Under the pieces are notes generated by a model that was not told the DNA's origin, made no database searches, and saw nothing but the letters and a program-made list of their open reading frames with translations. Made by a program: the position numbers and the translations under genes. From Hoeflea sp. IMCC20628 (GTDB taxonomy: Bacteria; Pseudomonadota; Alphaproteobacteria; Rhizobiales; Rhizobiaceae): a DNA stretch of 64,000 nucleotides. Within the stretch, counting starts at the first letter, position 1. Each line of letters starts with the position of its first letter. The stretch lies in assembly GCF_001011155.1 (NCBI RefSeq), contig NZ_CP011479.1:700501-764500 (forward strand), given 5' to 3'. Below are positions 63,867 through 64,000 of this stretch, piece after piece.

Positions 63867-64000
63867 TCATTCGATGGGGTCAGGTGTCCGCGATATCCGC
63901 AACACTGCACCGTCATCCTCGTCGGTCACCATGAGCACCGCACCGTCAGGGGCGACGCGGACATCACGAATGCGACCGTAATTTCCCTTGAACAGCCGTT
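63867..64000 (-). CDS. PQQ-dependent sugar dehydrogenase-type protein, C-terminal end (5' part outside window)
   Basis: The last 43 residues before a TGA at 63867-63869 read RLFKGNYGRIRDVRVAPDGA and then LMVTDEDDGAVLRISRTPDP. This is the final propeller blade of soluble aldose sugar dehydrogenases of the YliI/sorbosone dehydrogenase group. The 5' part is beyond the window. It may be co-transcribed with the DUF1499 gene, 70 bp away. Confidence 0.8.
   Translation of the reverse strand, partial: RLFKGNYGRIRDVRVAPDGAVLMVTDEDDGAVLRISRTPDPIE

Overview
The window is about 64 kb of GC-rich DNA (estimated by eye at about 60% G+C) densely packed with ordinary chromosomal genes on both strands. The gene content points to an alphaproteobacterium of the order Hyphomicrobiales (Rhizobiales), probably a Hoeflea/Phyllobacteriaceae- or Rhizobiaceae-like organism. 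Pointers are a BA14K-family protein, two DUF1344 proteins, a HemP/TonB/ExbBD iron island with TGA-N9-TCA (RirA-type) operators, a petABC bc1 operon, and a rhizobial-style lgt-midA-pgeF cluster. The genus cannot be fixed from the sequence alone. No rRNA, tRNA, CRISPR array, intact insertion sequence or prophage was seen.

Layout. 0-5.4 kb: a MoxR ATPase (cut by the window edge), DUF1285, a CoA-type NUDIX hydrolase and CCA-adding enzyme in one overlapping operon, then small proteins and an inositol monophosphatase. 5.3-9.7 kb: an FbpABC/AfuABC-type ABC importer with a candidate iron operator. 10-13 kb: hemF; soxR with a textbook SoxR promoter facing a VOC-family gene; trmL. 13-20.6 kb: a possible leader peptide, two tandem ABC exporters, petABC and apt. 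20.6-21.6 kb: two overlapping MaoC-like genes. 21.8-28.9 kb: an iron/haem island with a TonB-dependent receptor, PiuC-type hydroxylase, ExbB, ExbD and TonB, converging on a HemP/alpha-hydroxy-acid oxidase operon. An IRO-like palindrome lies at each outer end. 29-33.2 kb: ychF, pth, rplY and small membrane proteins.

33.4-35.7 kb holds a chromate-resistance operon (ChrB-type protein, then ChrA). Its 5' leader can fold into hairpins, one of which covers the ribosome-binding site. 35.7-44.9 kb is housekeeping: prs, a lipoprotein, M24 peptidase, pgeF, midA, lgt, ubiK-like, YbjN, proC, csaA-like and a pentapeptide protein. 45-52.6 kb carries a sensor kinase and an OmpR-type regulator on the same strand, separated by an opposite-strand TRAP transporter/amidase operon. 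That layout suggests the operon was inserted into a two-component locus. 52.8-64 kb: ilvE, hpd with a divergent Lrp regulator, an MscS channel, an MBL hydrolase, BA14K, a cold-shock protein, two DUF1344 proteins, an EamA exporter, a CAAX-protease-like membrane protein, a Cys-containing secreted protein, DUF1499 and the end of a PQQ-type sugar dehydrogenase.

The most useful regulatory signals are three TGA-N9-TCA sites at iron genes, a SoxR box with a 19-bp promoter spacer, the structured chrB leader, and a 12-codon leader ORF before the ABC exporters. All functional calls are by recognition of motifs and family resemblance; no database search was run.
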